Part shown: one piece after another, positions 35,377-43,616 of the stretch
Numbering within the stretch: the stretch's first letter is position 1
Layout: the number at the start of each line of letters is the position of its first letter
From: Planctomycetales bacterium
Lineage (GTDB): Bacteria > Planctomycetota > Planctomycetia > Planctomycetales > Planctomycetaceae
DNA length: 64,000 nt
Direction of reading: 5' to 3'
Assembly: GCA_028285345.1 (NCBI GenBank)
Contig: JANQPT010000014.1
Location: 124,001-188,000 of the forward strand
The notes under the pieces: model-generated
The model's input: the letters and a program-made list of their open reading frames with translations, nothing else
Told to the model about the DNA's origin: nothing
Databases searched by the model: none
Position numbers and translations under genes: made by a program

Positions 35377-36783
35377 GTGAACGATCCTCGCTCATCCTCG
35401 CTCCAAAACCTCCCGCCCGTGCATGAGTTGCTGGCGGATCCTCGCATTGCGGAACTCCTGCTCCAACAAGGCCGCGATACCGTCCTGAATTGGGCTCGTG
35501 ACGCGATCGATGAATTGCGGGGTGAGTTGCTCAATAACGGCGAGATTGCCGACCGCGAAACGCTCACGGCACAATTGGCGGCAGCTTTGCAGTCACGTGG
35601 CTTGCAGCGCAACTCAAACCGCCTCGCCCGGGTCGTTAACGCCACCGGTGTGATCCTGCATACTGGTTTGGGCCGCGCGCCGTTGTCATGCGAGGCAGTG
35701 CAAGCCACCAGTGAATGTGCCGCCGCATCCAACCTCGAAGTCGACCTGTCGACCGGCACGCGGCGCTATCGGGGTTACCAACTGCAGGAAGCGTTAGAGC
35801 AACTGACCGGCGCGGAACACTCCGTGATCGTCAACAACAACGCGGCGGCGACGCTGCTCAGTTTACAAGCCCTCTGCCGGGGGCACGAAGTGATCATTTC
35901 GCGCGGTCAACTGATTGAAATCGGCGGCTCGTTTCGACTGCCGGAAATCTTCAAGCTCAGCGGCGCAGTTCTGAGAGAGGTCGGCACGACAAACCGCACG
36001 CGGCTGGCCGATTATCGTGAGGCGATCGGCCCGGACACCGCCGCGATTCTGCATGTGCACCCCTCGAACTATCGCGTCATGGGTTTCGCCGAGACTCCCG
36101 GAATCGACGCGCTGGCGAGTTTGGCACATGAGCACGGGCTAGTGGCGATCGACGATATCGGCAGCGGCGCGATGCTGGATCTGACCCGTTACGGACTCCC
36201 GCGCGAGCCGACGTTTTCCGAGAGCATCGCCGCCGGTGCGGATGTCGTCCTGGGAAGCGGCGACAAACTGCTGGGCGGGCCGCAGTGCGGGATCATCGTT
36301 GGCAGACGTGACTTTATCGAGCGAATTCGCCAACATCCCCTCGCACGAGCCGTGCGCGTGGACAAACTGACCTTGGCCGCCTTGTCCGCAACGCTGGATG
36401 CTTATCTGCGCGGGACGGCCAAAGATCAAATCCCCACGTTGTCACTGTTGGCGACACCGGTCGAGGAACTGCGCCGCCGTGCGGAGTCGCTGGCGGAGTC
36501 GTTGGAATCAAAACCGCAGTTCACGGTCACTGTGATCGAGGCAACCGCCCCGGTCGGCGGCGGTTCGCTGCCGCTGGCGGAATTGCCGACGGCAGTCCTG
36601 CAAATCACGCACTCGGACCGCAGTGCGGAAGAACTGGCCAGTCAACTGCGTCAGACGCCGCCGCGCGTCTTTGGGCGAATTCAAGACGGGCAGCTATGGC
36701 TCGATCTGCGGAGTGTGTCGCCGGACGACGATGCGGTAATTCGTGAAGCGCTACTTCAAGAAAGCGACGTTCATGGACAATGA
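35377..36783 (+). CDS. selA: L-seryl-tRNA(Sec) selenium transferase SelA
   Basis: PLP enzyme that turns Ser-tRNA(Sec) into Sec-tRNA(Sec) using selenophosphate. At 468 residues it has the usual bacterial size. The N-terminal domain LPPVHELLADPRIAELL, then VVNATGVILHTGLGRAPLS, the PLP core AIDDIGSGAMLD and VLGSGDKLLGGPQCGIIVG are characteristic; Lys297 in SGDKLLGG corresponds to E. coli Lys295. It starts with GTG and lacks a clear ribosome site. SelB, SelD and the Sec tRNA are not in this window. Its presence implies at least one selenoprotein elsewhere in the genome. The small gene at 36773 overlaps its 3' end by 11 bases and is probably co-translated. Confidence 0.95.
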   Translation: MNDPRSSSLQNLPPVHELLADPRIAELLLQQGRDTVLNWARDAIDELRGELLNNGEIADRETLTAQLAAALQSRGLQRNSNRLARVVNATGVILHTGLGRAPLSCEAVQATSECAAASNLEVDLSTGTRRYRGYQLQEALEQLTGAEHSVIVNNNAAATLLSLQALCRGHEVIISRGQLIEIGGSFRLPEIFKLSGAVLREVGTTNRTRLADYREAIGPDTAAILHVHPSNYRVMGFAETPGIDALASLAHEHGLVAIDDIGSGAMLDLTRYGLPREPTFSESIAAGADVVLGSGDKLLGGPQCGIIVGRRDFIERIRQHPLARAVRVDKLTLAALSATLDAYLRGTAKDQIPTLSLLATPVEELRRRAESLAESLESKPQFTVTVIEATAPVGGGSLPLAELPTAVLQITHSDRSAEELASQLRQTPPRVFGRIQDGQLWLDLRSVSPDDDAVIREALLQESDVHGQ

Positions 36784-37447
36784 ACAGCCGACCATTCCAT
36801 TGCATCGATCCGTCGTACTGGCATTTGTGCTAATTGTTGCCATTGCACAGCCAGGTCTGATGATACTCCTTATGTCGAAGCGAGAGGGTCTTGAGAAGCA
36901 GGCAGATTCTCTGACAGACGATATTTTGGAGGCCCGAAAATCCATCGATAGTTTGCATACGCGCGCCTCCAACACCGCTTTCGAGTTGTTGGGCTACCGC
37001 TGGCTGATTGGAGCGCCCTCAAGGAAGAAAGGGTTTCTAATCTCTGACGGCGCAGTTGCCTGTCCACTTAACCGATTTATTATCATCCGTGACAGCGACA
37101 CGATTGGATTGGTGAAGTTCAGCGGCAGCGACGACGATTTCAGCGTAATCGATTACCAGTGGTATAATTTGACTGACCCTGAAGGAAGCTTTGGCGATCC
37201 GGAGGTCGCGAGCGGAGATGGTTCGTTACGAGAGAATTTTTCCACTCAGGACGTCCTTGAATCTGAGGATGATCGAGGTCAAGCCACTGCCGAATTCGGC
37301 TCGATCAGACTGAGATGGAGTAGTCCAACCTGGTTGTATCTCCCTTTCGATCGGGATTGCGAGTTTGCGCTCACCGAAACGGCTGATCTCAGCGAAGTCG
37401 ACCACCGCGATCGGTCGCTGATCTGGTACGGACGGCGCAAGCAATGA
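36773..37447 (+). CDS. Single-pass membrane protein overlapping selA
   Basis: The frame opens at 36743, but ATG 36773 (MDNEQPTIPLHRS) is preferred; it overlaps the selA stop by 11 bases, suggesting translational coupling. The 224-residue product has one helix (VVLAFVLIVAIAQPGLMILLM, residues 15-35), a short coiled coil (KREGLEKQADSLTDDILEARKS is its core, written here in part as LEKQADSLTDDILEARKS), then a beta-rich acidic domain. I do not recognise the family. Nothing in it suggests a role in selenium metabolism, so the coupling may be incidental. Confidence 0.65.
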   Translation: MDNEQPTIPLHRSVVLAFVLIVAIAQPGLMILLMSKREGLEKQADSLTDDILEARKSIDSLHTRASNTAFELLGYRWLIGAPSRKKGFLISDGAVACPLNRFIIIRDSDTIGLVKFSGSDDDFSVIDYQWYNLTDPEGSFGDPEVASGDGSLRENFSTQDVLESEDDRGQATAEFGSIRLRWSSPTWLYLPFDRDCEFALTETADLSEVDHRDRSLIWYGRRKQ

Positions 37448-37637
37448 TCAGCATGACAATGGTGTGTCCGGTCGCGGCGTGAGCGATCACACATTGAGAC
37501 AGCGAACTGGCACCCTTGGGCCTGCAAGAGTTTAGAACACACGGTCCACTGCTTGACGATCTCATTTCATTTTGACGAGACGGCTGGTTGCATCAGATTT
37601 AGGACTCAGTCCAGAACCTTTCCTATCCACATCACGC

Positions 37638-37676
37638 AAAAAAAACGCCGGCCTTCGCATCAACTGAAGACCGGCG
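37638..37676 (-). terminator. Intrinsic terminator of the 37707-39038 gene
   Basis: Read on the minus strand: stem CGCCGGTCTT (37676-37667), loop of 11, stem AAGGCCGGCG (37655-37646), then eight T. It begins 30 bases beyond the stop codon. A textbook Rho-independent terminator. Confidence 0.92.
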
Positions 37677-37706
37677 GTTTGAATGATCGAAGGAAACGCA
37701 AACGGC

Positions 37707-39038
37707 CTACTTCTTCGCGGGCGTTTTGGAATCGGCGGGCGTTTCCTTAGCCGGTTTCGTCGTTGTTTCGGCGGCAACGGGTGTGACGGCCGCGTCGGCG
37801 ACTTTCTCCGGTTGCTTTTTCGGTTGCTCCGCTTGCTTCTCCTGTGCGGGGGCCTTCGGCGTTTCCGCCTTCGCGGCTTTGTCCGCCGGCTTGTCACTCG
37901 ACGCCGGTTTCGGCTCGGCCTTCACCAGCAGTGTCGGCTTGCCCGGACCGTAGAGTTGGGGACGCGTTCGCAGGCGATACAGGATCAAGGCGTGCAACGA
38001 GTGGTACAGCGGTCCGCATTCGGCGGCTTTCTTGCGATTCTCCACCAAGTCTTTAGACAAGCGATCCAGCCCCTTGCGGACCCACTTCTCTTTGAGCCGG
38101 CTCTGCGGCAGGCCCATCATCAACCATTCCAGCATATGGCCGGAGTGCGCGATCCGCTTGTTGAATTCGTTGCTGAATCCCCGGCCGCGAAAGTATTCCG
38201 TGGAGAACGAACCGTCACTGTTTTGCAGCACGCGGGCTTCTTCGATGAAACGTTTGATTTTTTGGTCCGCTTCCAACCAAACGCCGCGGAGTGACTTGCC
38301 TTCAGCAAGGTGTTTGTTGCGGGCATACGCCAATGCGAAGAGTCCGTGGGTTCCGCCGCAGGGAGCCGAGATGACCGACTCTTGCGTTTGGATGCGGACC
38401 ATCCGTTCGATGCTCCACGGCTGGCCGTAGCGGTTGTGCCATTGGGCGTCCGTGGGAAGATAGTGGCTCAACGCCCAGAGCGTCCAAGTCACTTCCGGCC
38501 CCTGCGTGACGTCCATCTTGGCGTTTTCGATCATGTCGGCAATGGAGACTTCATCATTGCCGGCTTTGAACTTGAAGTTCTTCTCCAGATCGGACATCAC
38601 AAAAATGCCGAAAAACTGGTTCGGGTGGCCCTCAAACGCGTACGGCCGCGTGTAAGGCCGGGCACGTCCGCCGAACTGTGTCCGCTCAAACAGCGTCAGT
38701 CCGTCATGCTTGGCGCCACTGCCCATCCAGTCAATGGCTTTGATCGTTTCGCCCGCTTTGCTGTCGCGGCCTTTCTTGAGCATAAAATCATGCCGCAGCG
38801 CCAAGATGCCGTGCATAATCTGCCACGGTGTGTGAACGCCCGCCGTCAATTTGCGAAGGCTGGTCGCGGCGATCGCTTTGTCGATTTCCACGTCGAGCGG
38901 ATCGGCAGGTCGCGCTGCCTCGGCGCTCTTGGCGGCCGGTTTGGTGGTGCTCGATTTTTCGTCCGCCTGCGTGGAGTACCAAGGCATCAGGCAGAAGAGC
39001 GCGATGATTGTAAAACGCGTGCCTCGTTGCAAAATCAT
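37707..39038 (-). CDS. Secreted planctomycete-type protein with Lys/Ala/Pro-rich tail
   Basis: A 443-residue exported protein with signal peptide (FTIIALFCLMPWYSTQA). Residues 50-340 form a helical domain with repeated phrases such as VHTPWQIMHGILAL, GPEVTWTLWALSHYLP, CGGTHGLFALAYA and NSDGSFSTEYF, reminiscent of alpha/alpha-toroid (prenyltransferase or terpene-cyclase type) repeats; this is a fold guess only. From about residue 360 to the end the sequence is low-complexity (KPADKAAKAETPKAP, KQPEKVADAAVTP), probably disordered or a cell-envelope linker. Similar proteins seem restricted to planctomycetes. It is a single-gene unit with its own terminator. Confidence 0.7.
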   Translation of the reverse strand: MILQRGTRFTIIALFCLMPWYSTQADEKSSTTKPAAKSAEAARPADPLDVEIDKAIAATSLRKLTAGVHTPWQIMHGILALRHDFMLKKGRDSKAGETIKAIDWMGSGAKHDGLTLFERTQFGGRARPYTRPYAFEGHPNQFFGIFVMSDLEKNFKFKAGNDEVSIADMIENAKMDVTQGPEVTWTLWALSHYLPTDAQWHNRYGQPWSIERMVRIQTQESVISAPCGGTHGLFALAYARNKHLAEGKSLRGVWLEADQKIKRFIEEARVLQNSDGSFSTEYFRGRGFSNEFNKRIAHSGHMLEWLMMGLPQSRLKEKWVRKGLDRLSKDLVENRKKAAECGPLYHSLHALILYRLRTRPQLYGPGKPTLLVKAEPKPASSDKPADKAAKAETPKAPAQEKQAEQPKKQPEKVADAAVTPVAAETTTKPAKETPADSKTPAKK

Positions 39039-39675
39039 GGTTTCGGCCCAATAACTTCGAAGGATTGGTTGATCAGCGAGTGAACTAGAAAGTGACGTCT
39101 CTAGTTGCCGGTCTCGTGTCCTTTCGCTTTCTGACCGGCAACGGCATCGCGCTATACCTTGGCCCTATGCGTCCTTCCCTTACCAATCCTTGAAGGCCAA
39201 ACCTCATTTTACCGAGGCTGCTGAAGAGTTACAAACACCTCAGGTTGCCCATTTTCAAGGGGGACATCTTTTATGTCGGCGTTTCGGGATTGCTCAGTTG
39301 AGCGCTTACTCCGGATTCCGAAACGCTGATCAGCGATTTCCTCTCGATTTGGGGAATACCCGCTGACATCTCTCATCAATTCGGATTTTGAGATGATAAC
39401 GCTTAACCGGCTTGATTCAGCCACGATCGAATCGCAGCGGCATCGGCCTGTTGTTCCGTATGGTGAAACAGAATCAAACGTGCCGCTTTGGTCATTTGAT
39501 AGAAACTTATCCAGCTGTGCCGGTTAGCAAACGGTGTCGCGCCGAACAATTCGTTCGAGTGTACACGACTTAGGCACGTTGCGCTCGCGTTGAGCACGAG
39601 ACAGCATTCAAGGACGAGCGCGGTGGCGGCGCAAGAAATGAGGCCGCTGCGACCGGCGACAGAACCGTCGTCGCG
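39039..39675. other. Long intergenic region, 637 bp
   Basis: Between two minus-strand genes. A nested hairpin lies at 39279-39326: GCGTTTCGG pairs with CCGAAACGC, enclosing GCTC-AGTT-GAGC. A 64-codon frame at 39403-39597 (GTG start) cannot be supported as a gene. Otherwise nothing is recognised; a degraded gene or an RNA gene is possible. Confidence 0.45.
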
Positions 39676-41526
39676 CTAGGCGGCTTTCGCCTGACTGACG
39701 TGCGCCGGTTTTGGCTCAGTCGCAAACCGGTCGACGACACTGGCGTAAGCTTCGAGTTGCGGCTGGATCGTCTGTTCCCAGCTTCGCTCTTCGCAGACCC
39801 ACTGTCGGGCTGATCTGGCGAGCGTGTCTCTCAAAACGGGGTCGTTGATCAGGCGGATACATTTGTCGGCCAAATCGGTGTCGTTTTCGGCACGATAGAC
39901 CAGTCCCGTCCGATTGTCGGCGACAATCTCCTGTAGCGCGGGCAGATCAGAGACGACCAGCGTTTTCTCCATCGCCATTGCTTCCAGCGGCTTCAGCGGC
40001 GTCACGAGTTGCGCCACGCGGCTCGCGGGCCGGCTAATCACGAAGATGTCGATCAACTCGTAATAGTCCTGCACTTCATCATGCGGGACTTGACCGGTGA
40101 AGATCGCCTGGTCGCCGATTCCGAGGTCCTCCGCCAATCGCTCGAGGTCTTCCACATCTTTGCCACCCCCCACGACTAACAAACTCGCGTCATAGCCGCG
40201 ATTGATGACTTCTGCGGCGCCCCGGACCAATCCGTCCACGCCTTCCAGAGGCCGGATGCTGCCGATGTAGCCGATCACCGTCGTTCCGAGCCGCTCCCGG
40301 ATTTCGCTGATCGATTCGGACGATTCCTGAGCGGCGGCCGGGGATTTGCGTCGTGGGACAAATAGCTCGGTATCGACGGCGTTGGCTGCAACGAACACTC
40401 GTTCGGCGGCCACATTGCGGCTGATGATCTCTTTTCTCAACTCTTCGCAAATGCACGTCACCGCGTCGGCATTTTGCATGGCCCACGTTTCCTGGCGGCG
40501 CCAAAACAGATAGTCCTCGCTATCGCGGTCGAAGTTTCCCTGGGCGACGCCGCTCTCTTCCCAAATTCCGCGGACCTCATAGACCACGGGTATACCGGCC
40601 TTTCGGCCCGCCTTGATCGCCGGAACACCGCAAAAGTACGGGCTGTGCACATGGATAACGTCCGGCTGGTGCGTCTGGCAAAGTTCCAACAGTTCCCGTT
40701 CAAACAATCGAATTAGCAGTTGCTTCTCGCGCAACCGCAGAGCGGTAATCAACCGCTGTCGCAACGGTGGTCGCCGTCTCTCGTCACGGGGGGCCGAGCG
40801 AAATCGGAGGTGGCGGCCAATTCGCGAGACGAACCGGAACCCGGAACGCGCTGCCTTTGCAATGACCTCGGCCGCGGCTTGAAATGGCCGCGAGATCAGC
40901 CACATTAGTGCTACACACCAGCGGGAGAACACCTTCACGGCCGACGCAAATCGCTTGCCGATCACCGGTTCGAGTATAACTTCGATCAAGTGCACAACCG
41001 AACAGACGAGCCGCTTCGAACAACGGGCGACGCGGCGGAGATTACGTTTGCAGCGCCTCAGATAGGCCCAGAGCGATCGCCGTTGATTGCGGAGTCGCTT
41101 CTTGACGCTCCTGAGAGCCTTTCTACGAGTCCGTACGAATAACGGAATCGCCCATTCGGCAAGTCGTTTGGTCCAGTGCAGCATTACGAACGGAAGCAGT
41201 CGCGGGTCGCGCAGGAAATCGCGGTCCTGAGGATTGGCGACGCGATGATAGGGAATGCCCCGAATCACGGCGTTCTCCGCCGTCCCTTCCACACCGGGGT
41301 AAAACGGCGAGGTCACCACACAGGGTTCCACGACGCCCGAATCCGCTTGAGTCTCGACAATGTATTTGCTGCGGAGCGCATATCCGTTGATATAGGGAAT
41401 ACTGACCGACAGCACATGCATCACTTTCAGAGGCGGTTGCGGTCGGTCTGCGTCGAACGGCGCAACTTGCGGAGCTGAATCCACGTCCAAAGGTTCACGG
41501 TCCATGAGTGACACGTTCGATTCCAC
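39676..41526 (-). CDS. GT4-family glycosyltransferase with a long basic insertion
   Basis: A 616-residue GT-B enzyme. The N-terminal MHVLSVSIPYINGYALRSKY and HPDVIHVHSPYFCG-like QPDVIHVHSPYFCG are donor/acceptor lobe marks. The C-terminal half has GYIGSIRPLEGVDGLVRG, LLVVGGGKDVEDLERLA and SRPASRVAQLVTPLKPLEAMAMEK, where the E of PLEAMA is the usual EX7E Glu. Between about residues 105 and 265 an unusual Arg-rich, partly amphipathic stretch (RTRRKALRSVKKRLRNQRR) is inserted; it may dock on membrane. Likely builds a surface polysaccharide with the adjacent ABC exporter, 54 bp downstream of that gene's stop. Starts with GTG 41526 behind GAGGAG. Confidence 0.85.
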   Translation of the reverse strand: MESNVSLMDREPLDVDSAPQVAPFDADRPQPPLKVMHVLSVSIPYINGYALRSKYIVETQADSGVVEPCVVTSPFYPGVEGTAENAVIRGIPYHRVANPQDRDFLRDPRLLPFVMLHWTKRLAEWAIPLFVRTRRKALRSVKKRLRNQRRSLWAYLRRCKRNLRRVARCSKRLVCSVVHLIEVILEPVIGKRFASAVKVFSRWCVALMWLISRPFQAAAEVIAKAARSGFRFVSRIGRHLRFRSAPRDERRRPPLRQRLITALRLREKQLLIRLFERELLELCQTHQPDVIHVHSPYFCGVPAIKAGRKAGIPVVYEVRGIWEESGVAQGNFDRDSEDYLFWRRQETWAMQNADAVTCICEELRKEIISRNVAAERVFVAANAVDTELFVPRRKSPAAAQESSESISEIRERLGTTVIGYIGSIRPLEGVDGLVRGAAEVINRGYDASLLVVGGGKDVEDLERLAEDLGIGDQAIFTGQVPHDEVQDYYELIDIFVISRPASRVAQLVTPLKPLEAMAMEKTLVVSDLPALQEIVADNRTGLVYRAENDTDLADKCIRLINDPVLRDTLARSARQWVCEERSWEQTIQPQLEAYASVVDRFATEPKPAHVSQAKAA

Positions 41527-41580
41527 GACAGGTTTGCTCCTCGAGTGCGCGATAGGATTCGTCAGTTCGATTCCTGCAGG

Positions 41581-42396
41581 TTAACCCGCCAGTTTCAGCC
41601 GCCGCAGCGCCGTACGGTTGGCGCCCCCGGCTAAGAATTCCTGATAGCGGTCCAGCACAACGCCGGTTTCATCATCCATCACGATGTGCCCGCGGTTCAG
41701 CCAGATGACACGATCGCATTGTTCAGCGACGTATGACATGCTGTGCGAGCAGAGCAACATGATACGGGCTTCGGCAATCAAAGATTGCAGCCGCTCCTTG
41801 CAACGTTCGCGAAACGCGCCGTCTCCGACACTCATAATCTCATCCAAGATCAGCACGTCGGGGACGACCGCCGTCGAGATGGCAAACCCTAGCCGTGCGG
41901 CCATTCCTGAAGAGTACGTGCGGACCGGCTGTTCGATGAAATCTTCCAATTCCGTGAATTCGAGAATGTCAGGGACTAACTCTTCAACCCGCTTCGAATC
42001 CAGCCCCAGCAGGATGCCCGCCATTCGCAGATTCTCGATGCCGGTCAACTCGGGATTGAATCCATGCTGCAGCGCCAGCAACGGAGTAATATTTCCATCG
42101 ACCGATACCTCGCCGTGGGTCGGTCGATAAATGCCGCCGATGACTCGCAACAGCGTTGATTTTCCAGCGCCGTTAGTGCCGATGATCCCGACGGATTCGC
42201 CCTGCCCAATTCTCAGGGAGATGTGCCGGATGGCCCAGAACTCCTTGGCCTCGGCGACCGGCTCGTTCTGTTCCGCAGGATTGCGAGCCAGCACATCGCG
42301 CATTCGTCCCAGCGTTCGCTTGAAGAGACGATTAAAATTGCGGTCGCGGCGGGCCGTGCGGCCGCAGCGAACACCAACGTCATTCAGCTGTATCAT
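41581..42396 (-). CDS. Polysaccharide ABC exporter ATPase (Wzt/TagH/KpsT-like)
   Basis: A 271-residue ATPase subunit. Walker A is GTNGAGKST (73-81), the ABC signature YSSGM (161-165), Walker B VLILDEIMSVGD (181-192), and the switch His lies in LLCSHSM. The long N-terminal region before the Walker A, with KEFWAIRHISLRIGQGESVGI, and the loop LALQHGFNPELTGIENLRM are typical of the O-antigen/teichoic acid exporter class. It lacks the C-terminal carbohydrate-binding domain of the longer Wzt type. The permease gene lies 24 bp upstream on the same strand, so the two form the transporter that flips lipid-linked glycan across the inner membrane. Confidence 0.92.
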   Translation of the reverse strand: MIQLNDVGVRCGRTARRDRNFNRLFKRTLGRMRDVLARNPAEQNEPVAEAKEFWAIRHISLRIGQGESVGIIGTNGAGKSTLLRVIGGIYRPTHGEVSVDGNITPLLALQHGFNPELTGIENLRMAGILLGLDSKRVEELVPDILEFTELEDFIEQPVRTYSSGMAARLGFAISTAVVPDVLILDEIMSVGDGAFRERCKERLQSLIAEARIMLLCSHSMSYVAEQCDRVIWLNRGHIVMDDETGVVLDRYQEFLAGGANRTALRRLKLAG

Positions 42397-42420
42397 CGAA
42401 GGCGTTTTCCTTCAGAATCG

Positions 42421-43245
42421 TCAAACATGCATCGGCAGCACGCCTTGGAGTCGCCGCACCATCAACATCGCCGCACCCAAAATGACGCTTCCCAGTAATG
42501 CCACATAGCCCAGCATCCAGAAATCGGGCGCGCGGCCTTCAATGATCACGGCACGATAAGCGGGAAACAGCGTTGCGAACGGATTGATCGTATAGAGGAA
42601 CCGGTAGCCCTCTGGAATTTTTTCTACGATTGTGTCCAACGCATAGAGCGAAGGGCTGGCGTAAAACCAGATGCGGCTGATGACCGCCCAGGCGTTGGGA
42701 GTGTCTTGGATGTACACGCGGCTCACTGCCAACAACAGCGAAACGCCGAGCATAAACACGAATTGTGCGGCCAACAGCAAGGGAATCCACAGCAACTGCC
42801 AGGTCGGCCAGACTCCGTAGTAGTACATTAAGACGCCGATCACCACGAGCGAGCAGACGTAGCGAACCGTCGCGGCGATCACTTCTGATAACGGCAGCGC
42901 AAGGTAATTGAATCGAAATGAGCGGAGCAGGTTTTTATTACCGACAAACGAATTGCCGGCCTGATTGGTCGCCGCAATGAAGCACGTCCAGGGTAAAAGC
43001 GCGCACATGATGAACAACGCGTGATACGGACGCCCGGGCGGAAACGCGTAGCGGACCATAAACACATAGGTGGCGCACATGGCCATCGGTTGCAGCAGCC
43101 ACCACCACAACCCCAGCCAGCGGTCTCGGACCCACAAAGTGAGCCGCACCTTGGCCAGGAAGTGCGCGAGACGCCAGCAGTGCTGGGCGTTTTCATGCTG
43201 AGGCGCCGCCGCGGGTTGATTCAAAGCAATGATCGATTGCGACAT
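42421..43245 (-). CDS. Polysaccharide ABC exporter permease (Wzm/TagG-like)
   Basis: A 274-residue ABC-2 type permease with six helices, among them LWWWLLQPMAMCATYVFMVR, ALLPWTCFIAATNQAGNSFV, VRYVCSLVVIGVLMYYY and LLLAAQFVFMLGVSLLLAVSRV. The NLLRSFRFNYLALPLSEVI loop and the FYASPSLYALDTIVEKIPE near the end are typical of O-antigen and teichoic acid exporters. First gene of the run permease-ATPase-glycosyltransferase, all minus strand with short gaps, which argues for one transcript producing a surface glycan. Confidence 0.92.
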   Translation of the reverse strand: MSQSIIALNQPAAAPQHENAQHCWRLAHFLAKVRLTLWVRDRWLGLWWWLLQPMAMCATYVFMVRYAFPPGRPYHALFIMCALLPWTCFIAATNQAGNSFVGNKNLLRSFRFNYLALPLSEVIAATVRYVCSLVVIGVLMYYYGVWPTWQLLWIPLLLAAQFVFMLGVSLLLAVSRVYIQDTPNAWAVISRIWFYASPSLYALDTIVEKIPEGYRFLYTINPFATLFPAYRAVIIEGRAPDFWMLGYVALLGSVILGAAMLMVRRLQGVLPMHV

Positions 43246-43616
43246 TCGCAGCTAAGGTCCCGTGAAAAAATCCTTTTTTTGACGGTGCGCATAGGGTGCG
43301 GCGGGCAGCTTGCAGCGGACACACAGATTCCGCCTCCACCTTCTATCCCGTCACGCGATTCTCGTGATCGGCCGATTCCCCGTGAGTCGATACAAAGTCT
43401 CGTGCGCATCTTGCGCCATGATTCCGAAGAAATAGCTCGAAATCTTGCGACGCGGGCTTATAATTCATCTCGTAACTTTGAGTCAACCGGGATGTTGCGT
43501 GCGTCGGGACTCGATCCGCTATTCGACTACATGAACGCCCGTCGCCCGCGGACCAGCCGCTCGAAACCGCAGTGACCCACGTTCCAGAACGTTTTGAGAT
43601 GGAACCGCTCCTGCAG
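43246..43616. other. Intergenic region, 371 bp
   Basis: Between the FAD oxidoreductase stop and the exporter permease start, both minus strand. I see no gene. A plus-strand TATAAT at 43459-43464 has no matching -35, and an A6/T7 tract lies at 43264-43279. Confidence 0.45.

Noticed and set aside
39403..39597. 64-codon minus-strand frame in the 39 kb gap
   Set aside because: GTG start without ribosome site, no recognisable composition or motif; it cannot be supported as a gene.
43459..43464. Perfect plus-strand TATAAT as a promoter
   Set aside because: No -35 at an acceptable distance and the next plus-strand gene is 2.5 kb away.
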